Below, piece by piece: positions 13,101 to 22,229 of a stretch of DNA of 64,000 nucleotides (within the stretch, counting starts at the first letter, position 1; the number at the start of each line of letters is the position of its first letter). The stretch lies in the NCBI RefSeq assembly GCF_037975245.1, contig NC_092577.1:21016898-21080897 (forward strand), in the 5' to 3' direction. This DNA is from Apostichopus japonicus. Its lineage: Eukaryota; Echinodermata; Holothuroidea; Aspidochirotida; Stichopodidae. A program made the position numbers and the translations under genes. Below the pieces are notes generated by a model that saw nothing but the letters and a program-made list of their open reading frames with translations, was not told the DNA's origin and did no database searches.

Positions 13101-16100
13101 AAATCAAGGGAAAATTCCAACCGGTTTTGGACACAATTGCAAGGGGCATTTTGTGGTGTTCCAACCCCATCCCAAAGGTTGGCACCCATGGCAGTATATC
13201 ATAATTTTCACTTGAACAATGAAGGTTTTAAGTTTTATTATCCCCCAAATAAACTAGATTTCCAGCATGGGCACTCTCTTTGTCAAGTTCATGATACCTC
13301 TACTCCTTTCTCCCAGTAGCATATTCCAACAAATGGTTATTAAGATGTCTTTATCATTTTACTTGATGAGAGTAACTTTTCAGCTTACAGAAGCTAGTGA
13401 CAGACTTCCAAGACAGTGCTTTGAAGCATCAAGCAGTCATTAAGAAAAAAAATAGATACAAATGAAGGCTGCAACCCAAATCTTTTCCACATATATTGAT
13501 GAGCCACCCCATGTCAAATGTAGATTTCCTACAAATCTAAATTTTCCTTCTTTTTTTAGCTTCTTCCAAACCTGGGTAATACATGTTACATGGCTGCTGC
13601 ACTTCAGATCTTTGAAGGAAGCGGCATCATTCAACACTACGATGGACATAGCTCTGAATTAATGGAAGTAATCAAAGCTCTCTTCCATGCAACTTCAACC
13701 TCAACTTCATGGGACCCCTGTCTTGCAAGGTTGAAGCAGATTCTTCCAGAGTTTGATTCAACTGCCCAGGAGGATGCATTAGAATTCCTTGGTGCACTTT
13801 ACACATCATCATGCACTTCCTGTAACCAAAGCCAGTGCAAACTTTTAGATGAGTAAGAGATATGGATCGTTGTGTAAAAAACATATCTAGGTGAAGTCAA
13901 AGCCACACAATTAAAACACAAATAATTGAACTTTTCAATGTTTTATTAAAAGTTCTGCTATGTTGGCCCCAAATATGCACATTTTAAAATATGGTCACCT
14001 TTAGTCAAATTTATATGTACTGTTTTTATTACAATCTTTGAGGAAATTTACCTCACTGTGACATTCAGTCATCTTTGAATGTTCGTTAAGAACTATTTCG
14101 ACTAAAGGCCCAATGAAAGTAACTTGTTGTAAACTTTTAGCAATTATAGCATACTATAATTTGGCGGCCTATACAGATTACCTTTAACATTGAAACTGAT
14201 TTGGAATTTGCTTAGTTTAAAGGGAACTAGTCAGATTTGAAAGTGGTATTATGGCACCAGTTACATCTGACTGATAAACTTGCATCAATACAATGAGGAT
14301 GAACTTTTCATAAAACTGGGTTTAGATGATAGTCTGTATCTGATTTATAAGTTTGTTGCTCTTAATAGTAGTTCTGATAATTTGAAGTAAGAGCTAAATG
14401 AAAGTTGTTCATTTATAGCTGAAAATCCAGAGGGTAAAGAAGCAAATGGAAATTGCAATAGAAATGCTACATTGTTGTAATTAGTAACTTATTTTTTTTC
14501 CTTTCCAGGTACTTCTTCTTACATACAACAAATGAGATGAAGTGTACTTCCTGCAATGAGACTTGGCACAGTGAGGCAAACTCCTATCCAGTAATTCCAA
14601 TTTATCCTAGTAACAAGAGCTATATGTCTCGTTTGAGTATGCAGGGGCACCTTGAGATGTTTCTAGATTGCCAAGATCTTGAAGGTCTTTGTGATTCCTG
14701 GTGAGTTCCTGCAAAAACTCCCTGTTCTTGTCATAATGTTTTTATTCCATTTTGTTTTGTGTAATGTAAAATTGTTCAATTTGTAACACAATGCATGTTT
14801 GTGAAGTAACAATATGTGTGTTTTTGTGTGTAATGCTAATAGCCTGTCATTAAGATAACTCAATAAAGTGACAAATGAACAGGAGTCAAATTCTGAAACT
14901 ATTAGTGATATAAGCTAATGGCCAAAAATCATACATTGGTAATTTTCAGATTTAGAATCCAGCTTGAGTTGTAATGATCCCATTGGGCAGTTCTAACTAC
15001 TGTATACAGGGATCTTCTCATATTGATTGTAGATATTAGGTGTTATGTCTTTCCAAATTTATTGTAAATTCCTGCTATGCATGAATATAAGTCATATATT
15101 GCGGTTGACCCAGCTTGTATATAAGGTCTATGAAAGTCTGACAAGATCGTTACAAACTGTATTCATTTTGAAAAGTAAATCTAATAAAACAAATATCAGA
15201 ACCAGTGAGAATTTATATTTTTACTGCTGAATAGTCTAATTTATAAAGGTAATTGACTTTTAGTAGACTTCAAATGTCTGAAGTAATTTTACTTACACAC
15301 ACTGCATGACACGTTAAGACATACCAAACAAGTATCTAGCTGATAGGATCAGGCATGTAGCCAGGAATTTGCCAAGGGAGGGGTGAAACTGTAGATTCGG
15401 CATTGCAAACTATCTAAGCGTAGCGCCACCATGATTGGCGCGAAGTGTACAGGAAAATTTTGGCTGTAGATGCCTCCCAGATTGCCGGAAATGTCACTTC
15501 CCATGCCTTGTTAGTTGTATCTTAGCATTTTCTTTTTTGAAAATACTAGCGATATCATAAAAACCTTTAAAAAGTTTTTTCAAAATATGCTCAAGGGGGT
15601 GGTGGCTACCCCCTTTGCCCCCCCCCCTTGGCTATGCAGTTGGATAGGATGTCATGAGACACAAATCACTAAAATTGTCCCCTAGGCTTTCAGTGGTTGG
15701 CATAAATAAAGGATATTTTCTGATGATGAATTTTTTTATTTCAATTTCCATTTCACTTTTGTCAGACTAACAACAAATTTTCAACTTTCATAATAAAATT
15801 CCTTAAGTTGCAAAATAGGTCTAGTTCCATGCTGAAAATTTTTATGCATTGTTTGTTTTAGAAGTTGTGCTCTTAACTCTACTCCAGTCCAAATTTGAAA
15901 CAAGTATTTTATTTTATTCTTTCCAGTGGCAGTTCAGATGGCCTTCTTGTGTCTCCAACCATAACATCTACCCCGGAAGTGATCAGCATTGGCATATCTC
16001 GCTGGGGTGGGGATAAGTTGAAGAAAAACTTCCAAACCATTGATATTGAAGCAGAAGTTAGACTGTCTGGGGTCTTGTATGAGCTTTATGGTGTTTTGGT

Positions 16101-18813
16101 TAGTAACTAAAGTATAATTGTCACAAAGTGAAGCTATATTAACCATGTGTTCCCCTATGCTGAGGATCCACTGTTCAGCTAAAATTTTAACAGCAGTAAA
16201 AGTATAAACACCAAAGGGCAATCAAAATTTACAATTGGGTAATGCAAGATTCTGCTTTTGAAAAGGGTATATAGAGAATTGCAATAAAATCCATTTAATT
16301 TCAAAAAAGAATATTGGGAACAGTCCCCCATGCCCCCACCAGTCTGTGGCGCTCCACTCCAAACTAATAATGAAAGTCACTGCAATAAGTTATAAGGAAG
16401 GACATATATAATTTCCAGCTCTGTGTGATGCAGTGTTTGCTTTAGAAACACCACACCCCTCACCAGGGATTCCGAACTTAGAAAACCTAATGAAATTGCC
16501 ACTTTGAAAATGCATTGTATAAAGTTAAATACTTTTCTAATAAAGAAATAGAAAATTTAATGATAATCATGAAATGTTTGCAATGGATCATTTAAAAAAA
16601 AAAATTCTAGTTAATTATAGAATCAAGAAATGTATACTTTAGTAAGCACCATATATCTTCCTGGAGAACCACAAGCCATAGTTACTGGGATTCTCCCTTC
16701 TTCCCTTGAGATGACTAACATATAGGCAAATTCAATGCACTTAATCAAATAATGCACATACTAAATAGTATGGCAGATGTGGATACAGGTTTTTCCAAAT
16801 AGGCTTAACATGTACAGAGGAGAATTCCAACCACAACAAAGCTTAAATATGGAGCAAACATATGTTCTCATGAAAATATGTTAATATGTTAAATTGATGC
16901 ATCACAAAGGGAGAGATATGGTGAAGTCTGTGTGTGTGTGTGGGGGGGGGATGAACCTCTGACTACCCATGGAACTCCCCCTGTTTATGAATCATACTTG
17001 TCTACATAATTTTGTTTGTATAATCCACCCCTCCCCCCCATCATACTCCAGCCCCCAACAGTGGTGATTTCTTAAACAAGCTTATATGGCCTAGGCTTTG
17101 GAAACACTGAGAAGATTCTCAACGTTTTCTATTTAGGCTAACACCAAACAAAAGCTTACCACGCTTGTTTAGGAATTTGTTTGACAATTGAAGGATGCAC
17201 CAGAAAAAACATATATTTAAAAAGCATTACTCTTTTTCGTATAGATTCACGAAGGGACATCGTCAACCAGTGGACACTACTCTTGCGCTAAAAGAGTGAA
17301 AGACAACAGCTGGGTCCACATGAATGATGGCACATGCACAGTAATTGCCAAATCAGCAATAGACAGTAGCAATGTATGTGGTGCGTTTTATAAAAAGGGT
17401 AAGTTCTGTTGCTATTCTTCTCCCGACAAAATAATTTAAATGGTTAAATTATGATACAAATACATTGGACACAGAGAGTCAAAATTCATTAAAAAGTTAA
17501 CAAAGTGACAAGTACTGAGAATCCAGTGTGTTCCTTATCAGGTGTTTCAAATGCTGCTTTTATTCTGAACCTCTTTTGATTTGTACTATTATTCCACCCT
17601 TGGAAATTGTGGCAAATTGCAACCATTGGTAAAAATGAGCTTGGACTTATTAAAATGCTAAAAAATAAAATGCAGTCTGTATATGTAGCCCTAAATTAAA
17701 GCATGCTATAATATTTTCCTGGAGATATTTACTCTCCAACTTTTTCTCAGACATTCCAAATGAACACACAAGAGGACAGGATGCCACAGCGAGTTAAAGT
17801 TCCTTTAGGGTGGTACTAATGGGTTAAGAATTTTTACCAAATAGGTGACCATATTTTGCAAATCTGGAATATTTGGGGTGAAATGAGCATAAATATAACT
17901 GTAGTTTGTTATTTCCTCCTGTAATATTGACTATATATGTATGCCTTCACTATTTGGCAATGGGCCGGTAGTTGTGTCCTTAATCAGATATGACCTTGAC
18001 ATGTGCATGTGGGTATGTTAGTTTGTGTGTGCATTTGACTGTATGTGTGTGAGTGACTTTGGCTTGCAAACAATAAGTTAAAGGTGCTTGAACTTTAACC
18101 TCAACGTAGGTAGACTTTTGTGAGAAGATGCTCCCTGTGACTTGTTTTTATAGAGGACAAAGGTCATTTGAGTTCAACAAAGGGCAAAAGTCTGAAAACT
18201 TCAAAAACACAAAATCTCAAGATGTACCTTCGCCTGATCTTCAAACTTATTAGATAGCCCTTTGTGAGTTGATGATTGCTACATTTACTATTGAGGTTAA
18301 AATCTGAAAACTTTGTAAACATATCATCTTTAGCCTTATATGTGTTATGTACATATAAATCAATGCTAAGACCCTTACACGTCTAGCCATAGCAATAATG
18401 GTGAAATATCTTGTATTAAAGAGTTGCTCATAATGACACAGAATTCATTAACTTTCTTATTGTTTATGTGTTGCCTCCAAAGTAGCAGATAATGAGTGCA
18501 TGGAAGATGAAGAGGAGGGTGTACAACTCCATACTAGAAATGTTAAGCTGGTTCACTATGTAAGTATAACACTTCACACAACCTTATGCTGGGAACCTTC
18601 TTGTCATATAAAGTACACTGGAGATACATATGTCTGTTATTGATGTATTACATTCATCCTCAAAGAAATCATCCACCATCCTTTCTAACAGATAAGTATG
18701 GGTGTGAAAACGTTGTTAATTTTTTTGCCGTGGCGTAATCAGCTTCATCTTTTCTTAACTTAGATGGCTGATATTGTACAACACCTGAATGAGATAATGT
18801 CTGGCAAACTAGG
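1342..18813 (+). CDS. Multi-exon gene: Gypsy/Ginger-type integrase fused to a USP deubiquitinase domain
   Basis: Thirteen exons can be chained with AG acceptors, GT donors and agreeing phases: 1342-1544, 3342-3499, 3846-4136, 4712-4913, 5028-5228, 7505-7546, 8134-8160, 13560-13852, 14509-14700, 15927-16098, 17245-17398, 18483-18559, 18764-18813. The first five give an integrase: an HHCC zinc module, a D,D-35-E catalytic core and a GPY/F-like tail. Two short linker exons then lead, without a stop, into a ubiquitin-specific protease domain with the Cys-box [10 protein letters not shown] and the His-box GHYSCAKR. Known: Ginger DNA transposons encode Gypsy-like integrases in intron-containing genes, sometimes with extra protease or PHD domains. 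Inference: this is a Ginger-like element gene or a host gene derived from one. No reverse transcriptase, RNase H or LTR is seen, which argues against an ordinary Ty3/Gypsy copy. The 5' end is outside the window and the 3' end is uncertain. Confidence 0.75.
1545..3341 (+). other. Intron with a 40-bp tandem repeat and a poly-C relic
   Basis: This intron lies between the integrase zinc and core exons. It holds a C-rich MITE-like scrap near 1740-1815 (ccccccccctcccc followed by cacccctgg), a 40-bp tandem repeat at about 2584-2672 (unit around ctataaccatgaacaatcta, just over two copies) and a short (TG)n at 2826-2840. No coding sequence is seen. Confidence 0.5.
3342..3499 (+). CDS. Integrase exon: first catalytic Asp
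   Basis: After a pyrimidine-rich acceptor (cttctttttaag) the exon reads [12 protein letters not shown] and then [10 protein letters not shown]. The D of VDMIGP aligns with the first catalytic Asp of the DDE core. The exon ends ATGGCCAG|GTAAAT in phase 2, which matches the one-base start of the next exon. Confidence 0.85.
3846..4136 (+). CDS. Integrase exon: D35E core
   Basis: It carries VISDQGGEF (second Asp) and [16 protein letters not shown] (catalytic Glu). I count 35 residues between that Asp and Glu, the canonical D,D-35-E spacing, so all three catalytic acids are kept. It ends SPFVVMFGR, a conserved block of Gypsy/Ginger integrases, at a GGAAG|GTTTGT donor in phase 2. Confidence 0.88.
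4712..4913 (+). CDS. Integrase exon: post-core helical linker
   Basis: Acceptor atatatccag. The exon encodes a hydrophilic segment ending [18 protein letters not shown], resembling the Gln/Lys-rich helix that leads into the integrase C-terminal domain (compare the Q..QK..YD.RH pattern of the family). The donor AAAAG|GTAATT leaves phase 0. Confidence 0.75.
5028..5228 (+). CDS. Integrase exon: GPY/F-type C-terminal domain
   Basis: It begins [16 protein letters not shown] and contains [13 protein letters not shown]. The W-x-GPY motif is the GPY/F module of Ty3/Gypsy and Ginger integrases. It also contains [13 protein letters not shown], which corresponds to the family block after the GPY barrel. 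Phase 0 at both ends. Confidence 0.8.
5229..7504 (+). other. Intron with simple repeats
   Basis: This intron follows the GPY/F exon. It contains (TA)n at about 7094-7127 and a long ATATCTCT-type array at about 7263-7435. A splice-flanked 35-bp segment near 6816-6850 was considered as an exon but is incompatible in phase. Confidence 0.5.
7263..7437. repeat. Compound (TA)n / ATATCTCT microsatellite
   Basis: About 170 bp of alternating TA runs interrupted by CTCT or GAGA blocks. Left of about 7375 the interruptions read CTCT, and right of it GAGA, so the array is roughly self-complementary around its middle and could fold. Apparent proteins of repeated Tyr/Ile/Ser are artefacts. Confidence 0.9.
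7505..8160 (+). CDS. Two short linker exons (7505-7546 and 8134-8160)
   Basis: Both mini-exons have strong splice signals: tctatttcag | 42 bp | GTAAGC, and ttttatttcag | 27 bp | GTAAGT. Both are phase 0 at each end. They encode polar linkers ([14 protein letters not shown] and EQSNLVTVK) between the integrase tail and the protease domain. Length divisible by three and open frame fit alternative inclusion. The sequence between them is intron with a dispersed repeat. Confidence 0.55.
7605..7830 (+). repeat. Dispersed ~230-bp repeat, copy 1
   Basis: It shares ordered blocks with 17670-17890 (same strand) and 13955-14190 (opposite strand): a GTCTGTATA start, a TTATAGCATGCT block, an ACATTC-AATGAACACACAAGA block, TGTGACCGTATTT, and ATATTTGGGG near the end. 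All three copies lie in introns of the integrase/USP gene. Likely a small non-autonomous element; no coding capacity. Confidence 0.7.
8520..9623 (+). CDS. LINE ORF1: RNA-binding protein with three CCHC zinc knuckles
   Basis: The ATG at 8520 ([14 protein letters not shown]) gives an intact frame of 367 codons. Residues about 15-150 look like the RRM-type fold of Tx1/L1-clade ORF1 proteins. Three knuckles follow: [28 protein letters not shown] and [14 protein letters not shown] (about residues 161-212). The C-terminal third is low complexity, rich in Pro, Ser and acidic residues. Known role: nucleic-acid binding and RNP formation in LINE mobilisation. ORF1 is intact although ORF2 is broken. An upstream non-ATG extension is open, but the ATG has a better context. 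Confidence 0.85.
   Translation: MASRRDSKIVKLTFTGEQAVPPVQVFSILKSKGVVVPGEVDALQALQGRNTYDVRFTSDVTRQKGVTLLSGVEGLTVTPYERSVWVTVIHVGLEVRQELVATVLGRFGAVKAIKMCSYAQAPGVLNGHRQVRIDLKQDIPSFLFTAGHKAHVRYPGQPRTCFRCGETGHEAKGCPNKKCGRCLRLGHDTSACPSEVVCSLCGKEGHVFRACPSSYVFMTKSGGQSKAPSSGAPTASEEAPRKEGEPAAPSSPSPVVADPNPVPAPGKSPPASPISSSSSVPSPPPVSPDPETLSDGDSGDSMVIGSPEALSDSDSGGSVIVEPKRATGTSWYDEMGEPSLKRSASSDDSDDDMSSRARLKLTESSSA
9644..13037 (+). pseudogene. LINE ORF2 (endonuclease-reverse transcriptase), multiply frameshifted
   Basis: The ATG at 9644 opens an AP-endonuclease domain ([20 protein letters not shown]). A 16-bp tandem duplication at 10085-10116 shifts the frame; the endonuclease then continues to SDHDTVV (about 10340). 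An 11-G run at 10951-10961 shifts it again. RT blocks follow: [25 protein letters not shown], a shift near 11325, [22 protein letters not shown] and the YADD catalytic box at 11700-11711. Another shift falls near 11880, and about 12120-12260 seems rearranged. The C-terminal frame (to 13037) has a C-x4-C-x7-H-x4-C motif ([19 protein letters not shown]) typical of Tx1/L1 ORF2 tails. Dead copy. Confidence 0.88.
13560..13852 (+). CDS. USP exon: Cys box
   Basis: The acceptor ctttttttag is followed by [16 protein letters not shown], the USP (peptidase family C19) Cys box; C in NTCYM is the expected nucleophile. [11 protein letters not shown] corresponds to the Q-D-A-x-E-F-L block of the family, and CTSCNQSQC may belong to the Cys-rich finger. 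The exon starts in phase 0, in frame with the linker exon at 8134-8160, and ends in phase 2. Confidence 0.85.
13955..14190 (-). repeat. Dispersed ~230-bp repeat, copy 2 (inverted)
   Basis: The reverse complement contains the blocks of copy 1 in the same order: a CTGTATAGGCC start, TTATAGTATGCT, a TGACTGAATGTCACAG stretch, ACCATATTTTAAA and ATTTGGGGCCAA. It lies in the intron after the Cys-box exon. Non-coding. Confidence 0.65.
14509..14700 (+). CDS. USP exon: finger region
   Basis: Acceptor tttcctttccag, donor TCCTG|GTGAGT. It encodes [19 protein letters not shown] followed by a hydrophobic stretch. The C-x2-C pair resembles the zinc-finger half of USP fingers subdomains. Phase 2 in and phase 2 out, matching both neighbours. 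Confidence 0.7.
15345..15655. mobile_element. Short MITE-like element with poly-C
   Basis: The left side reads GGCATGTAGCCAGGAATTTGCC and the right side has poly-C followed by CTTGGCTATGCAG. These resemble the inverted CAGGGA(T/C)GTAGCCAGG / CCTGGCTACATCCCTG ends seen elsewhere in the window. Its interior holds the GCGCCACCATGATTGGCGCG hairpin motif (15424-15443). Ends approximate. Confidence 0.5.
15927..16098 (+). CDS. USP exon: palm region before the His box
   Basis: It encodes [14 protein letters not shown], then a polar segment ending VLYELYGVL. Both match the USP pattern (P.vL.i.L.RF followed later by Y.L.aVi.H.G). Donor TTTTG|GTTAGT leaves phase 0, so YGVL runs into [12 protein letters not shown] in the next exon. 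Confidence 0.75.
17245..17398 (+). CDS. USP exon: His box
   Basis: It begins [18 protein letters not shown]-x-G then GHY, the catalytic His box of USPs. [12 protein letters not shown] follows, where the N-D pair occupies the place of the third catalytic residue, and AFYKK ends the domain. All the expected catalytic motifs of a USP are therefore readable. The exon ends in phase 1. Confidence 0.85.
17670..17890 (+). repeat. Dispersed ~230-bp repeat, copy 3
   Basis: Same blocks as copy 1 on the same strand: GCAGTCTGTATATG, AAAGCATGCTATAAT, AGACATTCCAAATGAACACA, GTGACCATATTTTGC and ATATTTGGGGTGAAA. It lies in the intron after the His-box exon. Confidence 0.7.
18483..18813 (+). CDS. Two C-terminal exons (18483-18559 and 18764-18813)
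   Basis: The first exon encodes an acidic tail ([12 protein letters not shown]) and the second starts [16 protein letters not shown]. Phases agree with the His-box exon. The first acceptor is a tandem AGTAG, so use of the second AG would drop one Val. The second exon ends CTAGG|GTAAGT in phase 2, so at least one more exon must follow; a phase-compatible candidate lies at 24215. Confidence 0.55.
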
Positions 18814-19369
18814 GTAAGTGGACTATATTCCAAGTTCCAACTTTGCTGTATATTCTATGCTTTCTCCATCAAACTTATTATAAGTGACCTAATTCTTTCC
18901 TACAGTCGAAATTTTTCAAATTTTAAAAGTATCATAGTTAATTACAATAATACTACTGCTACTGCCACTGCTCGTCGTCGTCGTCATCATCATCCAATTG
19001 TATCCAATGGATTAAATCTATATGAGAATTCCTCTTGGTAGCTATGGCAGCTGATAAAACATAACGTAGTGCAGATGAGTTGTAATATACAGTTGCATGT
19101 GTCTAGCAGAAAATTCTCCCTAGAAGTCCTACTAAAATGGCTGCACATGGTATGTATCCAAAAAATTGAGTCATGTGTTTTTTCCAGACTGTCTCTTGAT
19201 TGGCTAGTTGTTGCCATGATACAAAAACATCTACTAGGGTACGGTAGTGAACATGGGCGTCAATCCAGGGGGGGGGGACGGGGGGACACGTCCCCCCCCC
19301 ACACACTTGGAAAAAGAGTGTCGTGGCTCTATTTGGTTACGGCTTACTCATCTTAGGATTCATATCCTC

Positions 19370-19712
19370 GAATATCACTCAATGTTGCTGAATGGAGAAT
19401 TCCACCCAGATCTCGTGAGTTGGTACCCTGAGCTCTCCAACAATCGTAAGCTTAGTCTGCCTTTATTTCGAGGCCAGTTCCATTCGTCGTCGGTTGAAGG
19501 GTATAGACAAATATTCAAGTTGATGAATCCAGTGGTACGGGCTATGTTTGGTGAAGTCGAAGCTCTCTTGCGGTTGCTCCTCGTCTCCTCCGCCAGTTCG
19601 ACGGAAGCCGGGAGATCTTTTAGTGCTTTGAGGCGTTTGAAGACAAGGCTACGGAGCACCGTGACTCAACAGAGGCTGAACCATGTGATCGTGTTCCATA
19701 TTCACCGCGCAG
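19370..19712 (+). pseudogene. hAT transposase C-terminal dimerisation domain (fragment)
   Basis: The open frame contains LLRLLLVSSASSTEAGRSF then SALRRLKTRLRS and RLNHVIVFHIHR. This is the conserved hATC dimerisation region (A-S-S..AERSFS.LRRLKT.LRS.....RLN) near the C-terminus of hAT transposases, especially the TTF/ZMYM1-like group. The catalytic RNase-H-like core, BED finger and start are absent. Immediately after HIHR the sequence runs into a MITE starting at about 19710, so the natural C-terminus is lost. Relic. Confidence 0.8.
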
Positions 19713-20527
19713 GGACGTCGTTAGAGGGGGTGTGGGTGTGTCTCACCCCCAAGCCATGGTAAAACTGACGCTAGTTGGAAAATTGGAGTGCGACAGTCGG
19801 AATTTCTGACTGTCGCACTCTAGTTTATCTAGGCCTTTTCATGTATCCCCTGTGATTGTGCATGACCTACAATTTTTTTTTAACATTTCGGTCAAAATTG
19901 ACCTTTAACCTGTCATATTTACCAGGTTTTCCTTGCCACTTTGGGAAATTGTTTCTCGCGATTCTTATACTCCACCGTACAAAACTTGTTATGATTTTGA
20001 ATACTACAAAAAAATGCCTAATAGAACTACCGTCATAGGCGTAGGAGCCCAATTTCTTTTGTGGGGGGGGTGTAACGACTTGCCCGAAAAAAAATATAAC
20101 CATATCATACAGGCATGCATCGGGTTTTACATCGCATGCAAATAGCATACAATCATTTTCCGTCTTATTACCCTTCCGTATTGGTGATAATTGTTGGGTA
20201 ATAATAATATCAGTATAACCACTGAAAAACACATTGGAAATTATCCAAAAAGCTATCAGCATATTGCCCGAATTTCACAAAAATATTTGGTTGGGGTGGG
20301 GGGGGCCAATAAGTTTTTGAAATGAGTGCCAGTGGGTACAAATGTATCGCAACAAGTTCGTAACAGAAGTGCAGTCGCGAAAGTTTTCTGACTGGCACTG
20401 ACCGTATCGTTGACGAGTAGCGTGAGGGTGGGGGGTACAAAGCAGCAGTTGGAATTTTCTGGCTTCAAAACCGATTTTCAGCCACTACACCCCCCCCCCC
20501 AATCATCAGGCCTTAGCTACGTCCCTG
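19710..20527 (+). mobile_element. Non-autonomous hAT-like element, copy 1
   Basis: It starts CAGGGACGTCGTTAGAGG and ends CCTTAGCTACGTCCCTG, an imperfect terminal inverted pair. The interior matches 43199-44082 block by block: TTTATCTAGGCC, CTGTGATTGTG, the AACTACCGTCATAGGCGTAGGAGCCCAA region, GAGTGCCAGTGGGTACA, ATCGTTGACGAGTAGCG and TTTTCTGGCTTCAAAACC. It has no coding capacity. It appears to have inserted into the 3' end of the hAT transposase relic. Confidence 0.75.
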
Positions 20528-21031
20528 GGTACATGGTGGTTACATAGTACGCTCCGACCAGAATTCACCCGATAACCAGATGCAAATCCACCTAGCAACC
20601 GAGGTTACTTGCTTGAGGACTCCAACGAACAACCACTGATTTGTTTTCATGCCTTCATCACTTTAGCCACCACATGGGACCTATTCTAAGTCTGACGATA
20701 CATTCGCATGTGTGAGGTCCTGAAAACATAATAAAAGTTGTTTGTCTTGCTATCCTTGTTTTCAAATTTCATGTAAATGTATTCTCGTAGACCTAGCAAC
20801 CTGGTTTAACATGCTGGCGCCAATTTTGCGCTAAGCTCGCTATACGAACTCGGATATGGGCTGTGCCTTATTAGTTAGTTATTTAAATTATTAATAATGG
20901 CGTATGAGGAAATGCACCATTTTGTGGTATGACTCCCAGGACAGAAAGTCGAGAAACTCACATGCAGTCGCGGCGGATAGCTTCCTTCGCCTATATGTTG
21001 GGGAAAATTTTGGGACATCGTTCCTGTAGAC

Positions 21032-21385
21032 CAGGGGTTGGCAACCTGCGGGCCACATGAAACCCGCCAGTGATTTTTTTGCGGCCCGTGAGATGTCTCA
21101 AGAAAAAGAAAAAAAATCAATCTATTTTGCATCATCACCAAAAACGAGCTAGCTGCTTACAATTTATCTGCACTTATGATGCTGTCAGGTTGGTCTATTA
21201 TCACCATTAATTATCAACAGGACTATATTGACATTATGGTTTTGTGAATACAGATTAAGTACACACACCTATTGCTTGAACGTCCTCGGAATCAAAGGTT
21301 TGAAATCAGCAGCAGTTAGGTTCGGCCCTGTCAATCTTTAACTCCTAAAATCTGGCCCATTCATTCAAAAGGTTGCCCAACCCTG
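21032..21385. mobile_element. MITE with GGTTGGCAACC-type ends
   Basis: It starts CAGGGGTTGGCAACC and ends GGTTGCCCAACCCTG, terminal inverted repeats with a few mismatches. The interior contains GCGGGCCACATGAAACCCGCC and GCGGCCCGTGAGATG, the familiar style of hAT-derived MITEs in many animals. No clear 8-bp target duplication at the edges. Confidence 0.6.
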
Positions 21386-21414
21386 CAATGGGCCTATATC
21401 TGAGGCCCTGGGGT

Positions 21415-22032
21415 CAGTGGCGTCGTGCCCATTGGGGCCCGGGGGGCACGGCTTCCCCTCAAAAAAAATCAAAGGTGTCATAAAATTTGTTCATAATTTA
21501 ATTCCAAATCGAAAAGTAGACTAAATATTCAATTGCTCTTTCATGGTCGTTGCGGATTTTCCACACACCTCAAAGACGACATATCGGGATTAGTAATGCC
21601 ATTACCTTTGAATATGTTTGTCCTAAGCTCGCGTTTGATACAGTCCCAATTAACCTGGAAAATAATCACTTCGTTATCGCGCGTTTTACCTTAGGTTTCG
21701 CTACTTTCACTTTTTCTGCCCATGTTTTCAAACGGCATGGCTTTTTCTTCACCCAGTCACCACTTCTCACGGGCAAGGGCGGCGGAACCGGGGGGCACGT
21801 GCCCCCACTTTTCCCCAGGTTAAAAATGTGCCCATTTTCTACATAAAAATTGAGGTGTCTCAAGTTAGCAAGAGGCCAGGGAACCAGAATGAACACTCGG
21901 GAAGGGCCTTTTTACGGCCATCTGAGGGGTTTGTAAAAGCAAAAATTTTCTACTACGCTCCGCGCAAACCGATGGTGGCGCTCCGCTCAGATAGTCGTGC
22001 ATACAACTTTGCAACTCCTGGCTACGCCTCTG
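21415..22032. mobile_element. MITE with CAG(T/A)GGCGT ends and G/C-run interior
   Basis: It starts CAGTGGCGTCGTGCCC and ends TCCTGGCTACGCCTCTG, an imperfect inverted pair. Inside are poly-G/poly-C tracts and, at 21955-21998, one copy of the CTCCGCGC...GGTGGCGCTCCGC hairpin motif found elsewhere in the window. No target duplication recognised. Confidence 0.5.
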
Positions 22033-22229
22033 ACTCTTAGTGAATTTCTGTGGGTCAAACTCAAAGCTATTTCGAATGAAACAAATTTGTTAAGATATTA
22101 ACAAGAAATAAACTCTAATTCGGAAGATTCCTACATTAGCAATTAGCATGATTTCGCCTCATTTTGTCTCAAAAGAAAACTTGTTCCTTGTTTCCCAATT
22201 TGCACATTGGATATTGCAGTGCTAGTATG

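Larger units (their letters stand above)
8230..13110 (+). mobile_element. Degenerate Tx1/L1-like LINE inside the intron
   Basis: A GC-richer block with a two-ORF layout: ORF1 with RRM-like and CCHC knuckles, a 20-bp gap, then ORF2 with an AP endonuclease, reverse transcriptase and a C-terminal CCHC motif. It lies in the same orientation as the host gene, between the exons at 8134-8160 and 13560-13852. ORF2 has several frameshifts, so it is not autonomous now. Ends are approximate; I found no clear target-site duplication or poly-A tail. Confidence 0.85.
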
